From assembly GCA_900556865.1 (NCBI GenBank), contig USQS01000021.1, positions 1 to 11,817 of the forward strand: a DNA stretch of 11,817 bases. Reading direction: 5' to 3'. The notes below the pieces were generated by a model. That model searched no databases. It was not told where the DNA came from and saw only the letters and a list, made by a program, of their open reading frames with translations. This stretch comes from an uncultured Clostridium sp. GTDB lineage: Bacteria; Bacillota; Clostridia; TANB77; CAG-508. Shown piece by piece: positions 1 through 7,128 of the stretch (positions within the stretch are counted from its first letter, which is position 1; the number at the start of each line of letters is the position of its first letter). Made by a program: the position numbers and the translations under genes.

Positions 1-119
1 AGCACGCCTATTGATAATACATATTTTTTTAGTGTTTTATCAAATATTCTTATATATAATAGTGTTATCCATATTGTATATATTGCTAATGCTAATACGG
101 TTTGTTGAGTTTGTGTCAT
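1..119 (-). CDS. N-terminus of an unidentified membrane protein (partial)
   Basis: An open frame starts at ATG (117-119) and runs off the left edge with no stop, giving 39 residues. It begins MTQTQQTVLALAIYTIW and continues with a hydrophobic stretch (about residues 8-24) followed by basic residues (RIFDKTLKKY), as in a first membrane segment with a polar, mostly positive flank. The sequence AAAAAGGGG lies 5 bases upstream of the ATG and is an acceptable Shine-Dalgarno site, which is the main reason to believe the start. A terminator of the preceding minus-strand unit ends about 55 bases upstream, so this gene should have its own promoter, but I could not find a clear -35/-10 pair. The family is not recognisable from 39 residues. 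The opposite-strand frame here looks like an AT-rich shadow. Confidence 0.6.
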   Translation of the reverse strand, partial: MTQTQQTVLALAIYTIWITLLYIRIFDKTLKKYVLSIGV

Positions 120-169
120 ATTTACCCCTTTTTATTATAAAGTTTATCTATCATATAATAACAGATTTT

Positions 170-205
170 TTGCAAAAAAACAAGGTATTTTAAATACCCT
201 GTTTT
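170..205 (-). terminator. Rho-independent terminator after the 45-residue gene
   Basis: On the minus strand, ACAGGGTAT and ATACCTTGT (202-194 and 188-180) pair over 9 bp with one G-T wobble, around a 5-base A/T loop. A run of seven T follows (179-173). It lies about 55 bases after the stop of the small gene at 258-395 and just before the next minus-strand start at 119. The T run is clearly better on the minus strand, although the plus strand also ends in four T, so some bidirectional activity is possible. Confidence 0.75.
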
Positions 206-257
206 AAGTAAAATATTATCAAAAATAGAAAATAAAATCATTTATACAATATCAAAA

Positions 258-395
258 TTAAATTCCAAATTCTTTTAAAAATTGCTTTCCTTTTTTCATC
301 ATTTTTCTTTTTTTCTTATTTGATGTTTCATTATACATCATAAACATTCCCGCAGAAATAGCAGTTCCTATTATAACACCTTTTATAAATTTCAT
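258..395 (-). CDS. 45-residue cationic single-pass membrane peptide, uncharacterised
   Basis: ATG at 393-395 and TAA at 258-260 enclose 45 codons. The product starts MKFIKGVIIGTAISAGMFMM (residues 1-20, a short Gly/Ala-bearing hydrophobic segment). A strongly basic stretch (KKKRKMMKKGK, residues 27-37) follows, then a short tail ending in KEFGI. The layout (short membrane helix, basic cytoplasmic tail, small residues G-x-x-x-G-x-x-x-x-G) resembles YtxH-like small membrane proteins of Bacillota, but it lacks enough sequence to assign that family. AGAAAGGAT is centred about 11 bases before the ATG. It lies 129 bases after the SNF2 helicase and is closed by a terminator at 170-205. No clear promoter was found in the gap, so it may be read through from the helicase. 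Function unknown. Confidence 0.72.
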   Translation of the reverse strand: MKFIKGVIIGTAISAGMFMMYNETSNKKKRKMMKKGKQFLKEFGI

Positions 396-524
396 AAAAC
401 TCACAATCCTTTCTCTAAATATCAAATTTTCTAAAATTATTATTTGTTTTTTTGAAATTTATATACATTTTTATTTTATAAAATATTAACAAATGAAATT
501 CATTTTATTTATACTACTTTATTT

Positions 525-3500
525 TTAGTTAAATAATCCCATTATTTCTTCTTTACTAAATTTACTAATAAAAGATGTTTTTGTTGCAAGCATGTTATCT
601 ATTAATTCAGATTTTTTTTGTTGAAGTTCATAAATTTTTTCTTCAATAGAATTACTTGTAATTAATTTATAAACTTGAACATTATTTTTCTGTCCAATTC
701 TATAAGCTCTATCTGTTGCTTGATTTTCACTAGATACATTCCACCATGGGTCATAATGAATTACCATATCTGCTCCTGTTAAATTAAGCCCGGTACCACC
801 TGCTTTTAATGAAATTAAAAATATTTTTATGTCTGGATTTTTGTTGAATTCTTCCACAAGCTCTATTCTTTCATTAACCTTTGTGCTTCCTGTTAGTTTA
901 AAATATTTAATATTTCTCAAATTTAGTTCCCTTTGAATAATGTCAAACATAGACGTATAGCCAGAAAACAAAAGAATCTTGTGACCTGCACTAACTGCAT
1001 CTTCAACTATTTCCATACATTGATTAAGTTTACTACTTTCACCATTATAATTTTCTATGAATAACCCCGGATGACAACAAATTTGTCTAAGTCTCGTAAG
1101 TGCTGCAAGAACCATAATTTGGCTTTTTTCAAATCCATTTGTATTTATTTGCTCTGCGACTTCCTTTTTAGCTTTTGTTAAATACGACATATAAATTTTT
1201 TCTTGCTCTTCTTCCATATTATTATTCAACACAGTTATTGTCTTTTCTGGCAACTCTGTTAAAACACCTTTTTTAGTTCTTCTTAAAATAAAAGGTTCTA
1301 TCAACATTTTTAATTTAGACATTTGGTATTCATCTTTTTCTTTTACAATTGGTGTCTCATACATATTTCTAAACTTTTTATATGTAAATAAATATCCTGG
1401 CATTATAAAATCGAAAATTGACCATAACTCTGATAAAGAATTCTCAATAGGCGTTCCTGTTAAAGCATACCTTGTTTCTGCCTTAAGTGATTTTATGGCT
1501 TTAGCATTTTGAGTATTTGTATTTTTCAAATATTGAGCCTCATCTGCAATTATATATTTAAAATTATAATTTAAATCTTTATATTTTTCTATATCTCTTT
1601 TTAATAAATCATAAGACGTTATTACTAAATCATATTTATCTAAATTTTCAATAATTTCTTTTCTTTCTTGTGCTTTTCCCGTAACAACTTTAACTTTCAA
1701 ATTTGGTGTAAACTTTTTAGATTCATTAAACCAATTTAAAGAAAGAGAACTTGGAGAAACAACAATACTAGTTTTTCTGTTTTCACTTTCGTTTTCTATG
1801 TATGACATAACAATTGCTAACAGTTGCAATGTTTTGCCAAGTCCCATATCATCTGCTAAAATTCCTCCAAATCTATAATAATCTAAAGTTTTTAACCATT
1901 TAAAGCCAATTTTTTGGTATTCTCTTAAATTTGCATTCAAATTTTTAGGAATGTTTATTTCTTCTTCTAAATTATCTTTTTCTAAATTACTAATAATTTC
2001 CTTGTATTCATTATTTCTTACTGTTGTTGTGTTTTTAAACCTTTTTAATAATTCATTTAAATACAAAGTTCTATTTACTGGTAGCTTTATTTTATTATTT
2101 TCTATATTTTTATAGTCTATATCCATTCCTGTTGTAAGCTTTTCTATAAATTCCATATCTTCATTTTGATTCAAATTCAAAAAGCTTCCATCTTTTAGCC
2201 TAAAAAACTTTTTCTTTAATTTATATTTTTCCATAACAAATTGAATTTCATCTGCAGAAATATTTATTTTGCTCATATCTATATTTAAAAGATTGTTTTC
2301 AACCTTTACTCCTATTGTTCCAACTTTAGGCTCTTTTATTTCTTTTGTTTTAAAATTTTCTGTAACTAATACTTCAAATTTTTGCATATAATAATTAATA
2401 TCATCTATTAAAAAATTATATATTTTCTCATCATCAGGCAAAATAAATCTCAAATTATTTACATCTATCATAAAACCTGTTTTTTTAAATATATTTAAAT
2501 TCATATTTTCTTCAAGCATATTTCTTCTTGCTTTAATTTGAACATTTTCTTCTAATGGGTTAAATTCTTCATCTTGATAGCAAAACTTAACATCTGCAGT
2601 TAAAAATGAAGATTCATCATAATCTAAAAATACTTTTACAGCAAGTTTTTGTGGTTTATATTTTTCAACTTCTTCTTCTGTAATATCCACTAATTTAACT
2701 TTAGCATTTATTTTGGGAATTATAACAGAATATAAATCTTTTAAATCTTCCTTTTTTAGTACTATTTCAGACGTATAATTTTCCCTAAATGCTTTTACAA
2801 GTTTAAGTGTTGAATCTGCAAACTCATTTCTACATCTATACAAATAATTTTCATCTAATAAATATATATATTTTTTTCCCTTAAATACTGCAATTTTGAA
2901 TATATCTACATTTGGTTTTAAGCTTAAATCTTCTTCATTTATTTTAGTTAATTCAAATTCTATATTTGGATTATTTTCTATAAAATTTAGTCTTTCCGTA
3001 TCAAAATCTGTTATAAAATTTACTTTTATATTTTTTAATATATCAAAAGCCTCATCAATTGTATTTTCTCCAAGGATAATTGAAGATTGATTAAGTGAAG
3101 AGGTGTAATAATAATTATATCTTTCTGTAGTTGAATTTTTCAAAATTTCTGCATAACGTAAAATAAAATCTAAAAGGGGTCTATACTCTTCATCAAAAAA
3201 TTCCGGATTATGCACTAATGTAAGCTTTTCGCCATATTTATAATAATCTTTGTTTTTCATCCTAGTATAAAATTCTTCTAAATCTTTTATTTTATACATT
3301 CTTTTATTTCCAATTTTAAATTGTAATTTTATACCTGTTAAAAATCTGTTATACTCTGCATTTACCTCAATTTTTACTTTTTTATCACTTGTTATTTGGC
3401 TAATTGCATTTACTAAATTAATTTCTTCTATTTGTTCATTATAAAATGTATTTACTAAATTTTTAAATCCTCTATATTTAATTTCATTATTTTTGCTAAT

Positions 3501-3830
3501 TTTTCTCGCACTTGGTTCTTCATCCCAAAATTTGGTTTGTTCAAATTTCAGAAGAGTTGCAACTATGTGCTTACATGCACTATAATTTTTTTGATAATCT
3601 TGGCATTCACACGAAGCGACATTAAGTTCACCATTTTTCACATCAATATTAACTTCATAAGTATCAAAGTTACCATTCACTTCTGCTGCAAGACTAAAAT
3701 TATTTGCATTTTCATAATCTGCTTTTCTAATTTTAACTTTTCCTTGTTGTACATATGCTTTAGCTTTAGAAAGTCTTGGCGTTCCCGCCTCATTATATAT
3801 TTCTTCAGATAATTCTTTATTTATTTGCAT
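525..3830 (-). CDS. SWIM zinc-finger SNF2-family DNA-dependent ATPase/helicase
   Basis: This 1101-residue cytoplasmic protein has the architecture of bacterial SWIM-SNF2 proteins. The N-terminal SWIM zinc finger has the form CxCx9CxH (C74, C76, C86, H88). A long middle region (about 110-620) corresponds to the bacterial SNF2-associated region. The helicase core begins near 635 (LREYQKIGFKWL). Core motifs seen are Walker A DDMGLGKT (660-667), DEAQ box (763-766), TGTP (791-794), motif V SLKAGGTGLNLTGAD (1007-1021) and motif VI QATDRAYRIGQ (1037-1047), so the two RecA-like lobes look complete and active. Such proteins couple ATP hydrolysis to translocation on double-stranded DNA, remodelling protein-DNA complexes; the exact role of bacterial members is poorly known. 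The start is well supported by AAAAAGGAG 8 bases before ATG and a promoter at 3865-3893. No methylase, nuclease or other defence partner is adjacent, which argues against a phage-defence cassette. Confidence 0.95.
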   Translation of the reverse strand: MQINKELSEEIYNEAGTPRLSKAKAYVQQGKVKIRKADYENANNFSLAAEVNGNFDTYEVNIDVKNGELNVASCECQDYQKNYSACKHIVATLLKFEQTKFWDEEPSARKISKNNEIKYRGFKNLVNTFYNEQIEEINLVNAISQITSDKKVKIEVNAEYNRFLTGIKLQFKIGNKRMYKIKDLEEFYTRMKNKDYYKYGEKLTLVHNPEFFDEEYRPLLDFILRYAEILKNSTTERYNYYYTSSLNQSSIILGENTIDEAFDILKNIKVNFITDFDTERLNFIENNPNIEFELTKINEEDLSLKPNVDIFKIAVFKGKKYIYLLDENYLYRCRNEFADSTLKLVKAFRENYTSEIVLKKEDLKDLYSVIIPKINAKVKLVDITEEEVEKYKPQKLAVKVFLDYDESSFLTADVKFCYQDEEFNPLEENVQIKARRNMLEENMNLNIFKKTGFMIDVNNLRFILPDDEKIYNFLIDDINYYMQKFEVLVTENFKTKEIKEPKVGTIGVKVENNLLNIDMSKINISADEIQFVMEKYKLKKKFFRLKDGSFLNLNQNEDMEFIEKLTTGMDIDYKNIENNKIKLPVNRTLYLNELLKRFKNTTTVRNNEYKEIISNLEKDNLEEEINIPKNLNANLREYQKIGFKWLKTLDYYRFGGILADDMGLGKTLQLLAIVMSYIENESENRKTSIVVSPSSLSLNWFNESKKFTPNLKVKVVTGKAQERKEIIENLDKYDLVITSYDLLKRDIEKYKDLNYNFKYIIADEAQYLKNTNTQNAKAIKSLKAETRYALTGTPIENSLSELWSIFDFIMPGYLFTYKKFRNMYETPIVKEKDEYQMSKLKMLIEPFILRRTKKGVLTELPEKTITVLNNNMEEEQEKIYMSYLTKAKKEVAEQINTNGFEKSQIMVLAALTRLRQICCHPGLFIENYNGESSKLNQCMEIVEDAVSAGHKILLFSGYTSMFDIIQRELNLRNIKYFKLTGSTKVNERIELVEEFNKNPDIKIFLISLKAGGTGLNLTGADMVIHYDPWWNVSSENQATDRAYRIGQKNNVQVYKLITSNSIEEKIYELQQKKSELIDNMLATKTSFISKFSKEEIMGLFN

Positions 3831-3864
3831 TAATAAATCTCCTTTTTCTATTCACTAAAGAAAT

Positions 3865-3893
3865 ATTATATCTCATATTGCAAGATTTTTCAA
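3865..3893 (-). promoter_or_regulatory. Sigma-A-type promoter of the SNF2 helicase gene
   Basis: On the minus strand TTGAAA (3893-3888) is followed after exactly 17 bases by a consensus TATAAT (3870-3865). Transcription would start near 3858, leaving a leader of about 28 bases that contains the AAAAAGGAG ribosome binding site. The spacing and box matches are close to ideal for the housekeeping sigma factor. Confidence 0.8.
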
Positions 3894-3904
3894 GTTTTTT
3901 TGTA

Positions 3905-4000
3905 ACAGATATGAATAATTTGAAAGAAAAGCTCCTAGAATTCTTTCACTTCCCTTTACTCCAAACAATGCTTGAAATACCACATTTCTGACAAGATCAA
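3905..4000 (-). other. Unexplained intergenic segment, richer in G+C than its surroundings, with two small inverted repeats
   Basis: Between the glucosaminidase stop and the SNF2 promoter lies about 95 bases whose composition differs from the surrounding A/T-rich spacer. It holds two inverted repeats: GAAAGAA/TTCTTTC (3922-3928 with 3941-3947) and GAAAT/ATTTC (3974-3978 with 3984-3988, with outer CTT/AAG). Neither is followed by a T run, so they are not standard terminators. Two minus-strand frames read like protein without a convincing start: one has CQKCGISSIVWSKGK then a stop, another VVFQALFGVKGSERILGAF and onward to a TGA inside the SNF2 promoter. It could be a decayed gene, a dispersed repeat, a small RNA or chance. 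Confidence 0.35.
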
Positions 4001-4022
4001 ATCAAAAAAATCAAAATTTCCT

Positions 4023-5015
4023 CTATATTTTCCCATACAAATATTGCATATATTTATACACCGCATTTGCCCAATTTTTATCTGTTGCATATCTTTTATT
4101 TACAGCAGATAAAGTATTTCCACTATAATATTTTCCACTAGCAGTTTGTCCATCATAAATTTTAGTACCTGCAGGATTTAAATAATATTTAACCAATACT
4201 CTTGCAATTAAATCTATAGACTCTGCATAGCTTTCAAAAGAATATGCACCATTATATGGGTTTGAATCATATGCTCCATAACCAAATAAATTAAATTTCT
4301 TTTTAGATATATTAGAAGTTCCCCATGCACTTTCATGAATAGCAATCGAAGCCACAAACAAACCATTAATATTATATTCATCTTCTATGTAATAAAAATA
4401 TTCTGCATTATTTGCAAAAATTTTATTTTTATCCTTTTCGTCTGAAAGGATTGTTTTAAATTGTTCTAAAGAAAATCCTGAAGGTTGATTTAACTTCATA
4501 TCAAAAGCTAAACCATGACTACTTCCTATTTCATCATTTGCTTTTTTTGGTTCAACATAAACCTTTGTTCCAATATCAATTATTTTATTAATAGAAGACT
4601 TTGTAACAACACAAGCAACTTGTTCGTCTTTTACAACATCTCCATTTTCATTATATGTTTTTTTCATAATTATAGTTTGAATACCATTTCTTCCTTCTTG
4701 CGAAACTTGAGTTGTACCTTGGTATAATTCACTATTATTTCTATATTTAGTTATGTATTCAAGTTCTTCTTGTTTTTCATATATTTCTTCTTTCATGTAC
4801 TTTTTATTTGTATTATTAGCAATAATTTCATCTAAATCAACACCTTGATTATTGCTTATCTTTAAAACTTCTTCCTGTTTTGGTTCTTCTAAATTTTTAG
4901 TTGCATATGTTTCTTTATTATTTATAAATTTAATATAAACAACAATTAAAGCAACAAACATTACACATAAAATACTAACCACTGTGCTTAACTTTCTTTT
5001 TTCTTTTGCACTCAT
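4023..5015 (-). CDS. Membrane-anchored G5-domain endo-beta-N-acetylglucosaminidase (GH73-type wall hydrolase)
   Basis: The 330-residue product has a short basic N-terminus and one membrane helix (about 11-31: VVSILCVMFVALIVVYIKF), with the rest predicted outside the membrane. A Glu/Lys-rich linker leads to a G5 domain (about 84-155; YQG, QEGRNG, INKIIDIGTKV are typical), a fold linked to binding of N-acetylglucosamine-containing wall polymers. Residues about 165-330 are a glucosaminidase domain that cleaves the GlcNAc-MurNAc backbone of peptidoglycan. The likely general-acid glutamate is E228 in AIHESAWGTS, with the FNLFGYGAY and NWANAVYKYMQYLY blocks downstream. I chose ATG at 5015 rather than the in-frame GTG at 5024, because the GGTGAT that pairs with the 16S 3' end overlaps the GTG and suits the ATG. 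The gene is monocistronic by appearance, with its own promoter at 5033-5061. No terminator follows it clearly. Probable job: wall turnover during growth or separation. Confidence 0.9.
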   Translation of the reverse strand: MSAKEKRKLSTVVSILCVMFVALIVVYIKFINNKETYATKNLEEPKQEEVLKISNNQGVDLDEIIANNTNKKYMKEEIYEKQEELEYITKYRNNSELYQGTTQVSQEGRNGIQTIIMKKTYNENGDVVKDEQVACVVTKSSINKIIDIGTKVYVEPKKANDEIGSSHGLAFDMKLNQPSGFSLEQFKTILSDEKDKNKIFANNAEYFYYIEDEYNINGLFVASIAIHESAWGTSNISKKKFNLFGYGAYDSNPYNGAYSFESYAESIDLIARVLVKYYLNPAGTKIYDGQTASGKYYSGNTLSAVNKRYATDKNWANAVYKYMQYLYGKI

Positions 5016-5019
5016 ATAT

Positions 5020-5025
5020 ATCACC
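5020..5025 (-). promoter_or_regulatory. Ribosome binding site GGTGAT deciding the glucosaminidase start
   Basis: GGTGAT matches the 3' part of the full Shine-Dalgarno sequence (AGGAGGTGATC) rather than the usual GGAGG. Aligned that way, its spacing to ATG 5015 is normal, while the GTG at 5024 lies inside it. Because transcription probably starts at about 5026-5028, this site sits almost at the 5' end of the mRNA. Confidence 0.55.
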
Positions 5026-5032
5026 CATATTT

Positions 5033-5061
5033 ATTTTAATATTTTAAACTTTTTTTGTCAA
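5033..5061 (-). promoter_or_regulatory. Sigma-A-type promoter of the glucosaminidase gene
   Basis: Consensus TTGACA (5061-5056) and TAAAAT (5038-5033) are separated by exactly 17 A/T-rich bases. The -35 box begins one base after the T run of the preceding terminator, so termination and initiation are packed into about 60 bases. The predicted leader to ATG 5015 is only about 11-13 bases. Confidence 0.8.
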
Positions 5062-5062
5062 G

Positions 5063-5090
5063 CAAAAAAATAGTAGTTTTAACTACTATT
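5063..5090 (-). terminator. Rho-independent terminator of the disA-cyclophilin unit
   Basis: On the minus strand AATAGTAGTT and AACTACTATT (5090-5081 and 5078-5069) form a perfect stem of 9-10 bp with a tiny AA loop (in practice a wider loop), followed by seven T (5069-5063). The cyclophilin stop codon TAG (5088-5086) lies inside the rising arm of the stem, so the coding end and the terminator are merged. Confidence 0.85.
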
Positions 5091-5943
5091 CTTTATATTC
5101 CATTCCATATAAACTATATAACCACTTCATGTAATTAAATGGCTCTAAAGTTTCTGGCATTCCATAATTTACTCCATTTGTTTCTACTGTAACTGAAGAA
5201 ATTTTTACAGTTTGGGTAGGTGTAGAAACCTCTTGGTTTTCTTGAGATTGAGTTTTACTTCCATCTTCACTTTTAACTTCTTTTGCTTTACATTCAACAT
5301 TTTCTATAGCTTTTACAACATCTATTCCCTCTATTACCTTACCAAATCCTGTGTAATACCCACTTAAATTTGTATGGTTATTTGTAGTCATAATAAAAAA
5401 TTGTGAATTTGAAGAATTATATGATTCTTTAGATAATGTTGGTGAATATGATGTATAATCATTTCTTGCCATAGCAAGAACACCTTCTTCTAAATTTAAA
5501 GTATTATTATTGTACCCATTTGCAACAAATTCTCCTTTAATTGTATAAGAATCTGTTCCTTTTGCTTCTTTACCATTAGAATATTTATAAGTTTGATTTT
5601 CATCACTATTATTATATAAATCTGCGAATGTAGAACCTCCTGTTCCATCTCCTTTTGGGTCTCCACCTTGAATCATAAAATCTTTTACAACTCTATGAAA
5701 TGTTAAACCATTATAAAAGCCATTATTCGCAAGAGTAACAAAATTCTTTACAGTTTCTGGTGCCTTGTCTGGATATAATTCTATTTTTATTGTTCCAAAA
5801 TTTTCTACTTCCATTGTAACTATTGGATTTTGAGCATTTAAAGTTTGCTTTTTATAATATCCATACACAATACCCCCTAATACAATAACTATTAAAATTA
5901 ATGCAATAATTGTAAATATATTTAAAATCTTTTTATTATTCAT
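5086..5943 (-). CDS. Membrane-anchored cyclophilin-type peptidyl-prolyl cis-trans isomerase
   Basis: The 285-residue protein has an N-terminal membrane helix (about 8-29, IFTIIALILIVIVLGGIVYGY) without a lipobox cysteine, so it is probably an anchored extracytoplasmic foldase. The cyclophilin domain spans about 40-256. Core residues seen are FHR (82-84, with the catalytic Arg84), FMIQGGDP (89-96), GEF (137-139), MAR (158-160), QFFIMT (181-186) and GFGKVIEG (199-206). Family members catalyse proline isomerisation in folding proteins. Between the last helix and the final strand (about 219-246) sits a polar Lys/Glu/Ser/Gln/Thr-rich insert. A short Tyr/Trp-rich tail follows the domain. ATG 5943 is preferred: the GGAAAGGA site (5956-5963) directly touches the other ATG at 5955 but lies 12 bases from this one. 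It starts 26 bases after disA, so the two are probably co-transcribed. The true in vivo substrate is unknown. Confidence 0.9.
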   Translation of the reverse strand: MNNKKILNIFTIIALILIVIVLGGIVYGYYKKQTLNAQNPIVTMEVENFGTIKIELYPDKAPETVKNFVTLANNGFYNGLTFHRVVKDFMIQGGDPKGDGTGGSTFADLYNNSDENQTYKYSNGKEAKGTDSYTIKGEFVANGYNNNTLNLEEGVLAMARNDYTSYSPTLSKESYNSSNSQFFIMTTNNHTNLSGYYTGFGKVIEGIDVVKAIENVECKAKEVKSEDGSKTQSQENQEVSTPTQTVKISSVTVETNGVNYGMPETLEPFNYMKWLYSLYGMEYKE

Positions 5944-5969
5944 TTTTAAATTCATTCCTTTCCAAAAAA

Positions 5970-7046
5970 TTAAGATACAATATTATCAAACATAAATTGT
6001 TCTTGCATTCTATTTAATGAGGTTTTTATATTTCTTGCTCTAACTTCTCCAATTCCCTCTACATTATCTAAATCTTCAATACTTGCTTCTATAATATGTT
6101 GAAATGATTTAAAGCCTTGTACTAAATTTTCAACAATATTATTTGGCATTCTAGGAATTTTATTGAGTATTCTATATCCTCTTGTATAAACTGCAACCTC
6201 GTCTAAATCTGAAACTCCTTCATACCCGAGTAATTTAGCTAAATTCTGTTCTTTTAACAACTCTTCATATGATAAATTTGAAATTTCATCCATGGTCTCT
6301 AAAACAGTTTTACCATTTGTTATTAAATAATCTTTTATTATTAGCTCTTCTTCTTGTTGGGCACCACCAATTAGTTCTTCAAGCTGCATACTTACTAGCC
6401 TTCCATCTACACCAAGTTCTGCAACTTGTCTTTGAATTTCATCTACAATTTGCATTACCATTTCTGCTCTTTGTATTACTGTCAAAACATTTTTCAATGA
6501 TACCACATCATTAAATTCATATTCATTTAAGATATTTAATTTATTATCAAAAACTTTTTTATATCTTTCTAAAGTTTGTATTGCCTGATTTGCCTTATTT
6601 AAAACAATATCTGTATTTTCTAAAATATGTCTTTCATTTTCTTTGAATATCGTTATAATATTTCTTCTTTGCGAAATGCTTATAACTAGCTCTCCTGTTT
6701 GTTTTGCCGTTCTTTCTGCAGTTCTGTGCCTTGTACCTGTTTCAACTGTAGAAATATTAGAATCTGGAATAAGCTCTGCATTTGCAAACAAAATTCTTTT
6801 CATATCTCCACTTAAAACAATGGCACCATCCATTTTAGCAAGTTCATATAATTTTGAAGATGTGTATTCTTCATTTATATAAAACCCACCATCAACAATT
6901 TCTTTTATTGTTTCTTCATTATCTGTAAAAAACAAAAGTGCACCAGTTCTTGCCTTTAATATGTTTTCAATTCCATCTCTAATTGGAGTTCCAGGAGCAA
7001 TTTTTGTAAGTATTTTTGTTATATTATTATTTTTGTCTTTTCTCAT
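5970..7046 (-). CDS. disA: DNA integrity scanning diadenylate cyclase DisA
   Basis: The 358-residue product matches DisA of Bacillota in length and order. The DAC domain (about 1-145) holds the two nucleotide motifs DGA (73-75) and RHRTAER (106-112), also PGTP near 18-21 and the conserved YELAKMDGAI block. These bind two ATP and join them into cyclic di-AMP. A helical spine follows (about 146-290), then a C-terminal helix-hairpin-helix DNA-binding part with EGIGEVRARNIK (about 330-341). In studied species the octamer scans DNA and its synthesis falls at branched DNA, linking genome integrity with c-di-AMP signalling. All catalytic motifs are intact. The upstream in-frame ATG at 7076 is rejected, because AAGGAAGG (7055-7062) sits 8 bases before ATG 7046 and inside the longer frame. 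The gene leads a unit with the cyclophilin from its own promoter (7099-7127). The common radA or clpC neighbours are absent here. Confidence 0.96.
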   Translation of the reverse strand: MRKDKNNNITKILTKIAPGTPIRDGIENILKARTGALLFFTDNEETIKEIVDGGFYINEEYTSSKLYELAKMDGAIVLSGDMKRILFANAELIPDSNISTVETGTRHRTAERTAKQTGELVISISQRRNIITIFKENERHILENTDIVLNKANQAIQTLERYKKVFDNKLNILNEYEFNDVVSLKNVLTVIQRAEMVMQIVDEIQRQVAELGVDGRLVSMQLEELIGGAQQEEELIIKDYLITNGKTVLETMDEISNLSYEELLKEQNLAKLLGYEGVSDLDEVAVYTRGYRILNKIPRMPNNIVENLVQGFKSFQHIIEASIEDLDNVEGIGEVRARNIKTSLNRMQEQFMFDNIVS

Positions 7047-7054
7047 AAAAGCTT

Positions 7055-7062
7055 CCTTCCTT
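7055..7062 (-). promoter_or_regulatory. Ribosome binding site deciding the disA start
   Basis: AAGGAAGG lies 8 bases before ATG 7046, which is ideal spacing. A longer in-frame ATG at 7076 has no purine-rich site before it and would place this motif within the coding sequence. Confidence 0.75.
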
Positions 7063-7098
7063 AACCCATATTCCATCTATAATAGAATTTGCTTTTTT

Positions 7099-7127
7099 AT
7101 CTTATACCAAAATAACTTTAGTGTCAA
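7099..7127 (-). promoter_or_regulatory. Sigma-A-type promoter of the disA-cyclophilin unit
   Basis: TTGACA (7127-7122) and TAAGAT (7104-7099) are separated by exactly 17 bases. Transcription would start near 7092 and leave a leader of about 46 bases before ATG 7046. A perfect inverted repeat (7129-7156) ends one base upstream of the -35 box. Confidence 0.8.
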
Positions 7128-7128
7128 T

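Noticed and set aside
130..175. Possible promoter (TATAAT near 134-139) for the left-edge gene
   Set aside because: The TATAAT would place the transcript start within the ribosome site, and there is no fitting -35 box at 16-18 bases.
11..193. 60-codon plus-strand frame, hydrophobic
   Set aside because: It starts with TTG, has no ribosome site, is made of A/T-rich codons giving only Ile/Leu/Phe/Tyr, runs through the terminator hairpin, and opposes a better supported minus-strand start at 119.
472..505. Palindromes TATTTTATAAAATA and AAATGA/TCATTT after the SNF2 stop
   Set aside because: Short, almost pure A/T, without a following T run in the right place. Such palindromes are expected by chance in DNA of this composition; not called a terminator or operator.
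525..3830. DISARM- or restriction-like defence island around the SNF2 gene
   Set aside because: No methyltransferase, nuclease, PLD or DUF partner is present in the window; the neighbours are a wall hydrolase and a 45-residue peptide.
3776..3991. 71-codon plus-strand frame across the SNF2 5' end and the spacer
   Set aside because: No ribosome site. The first part is the antisense of the SNF2 coding start and the rest crosses the SNF2 promoter. Its last part overlaps the odd segment reported separately.
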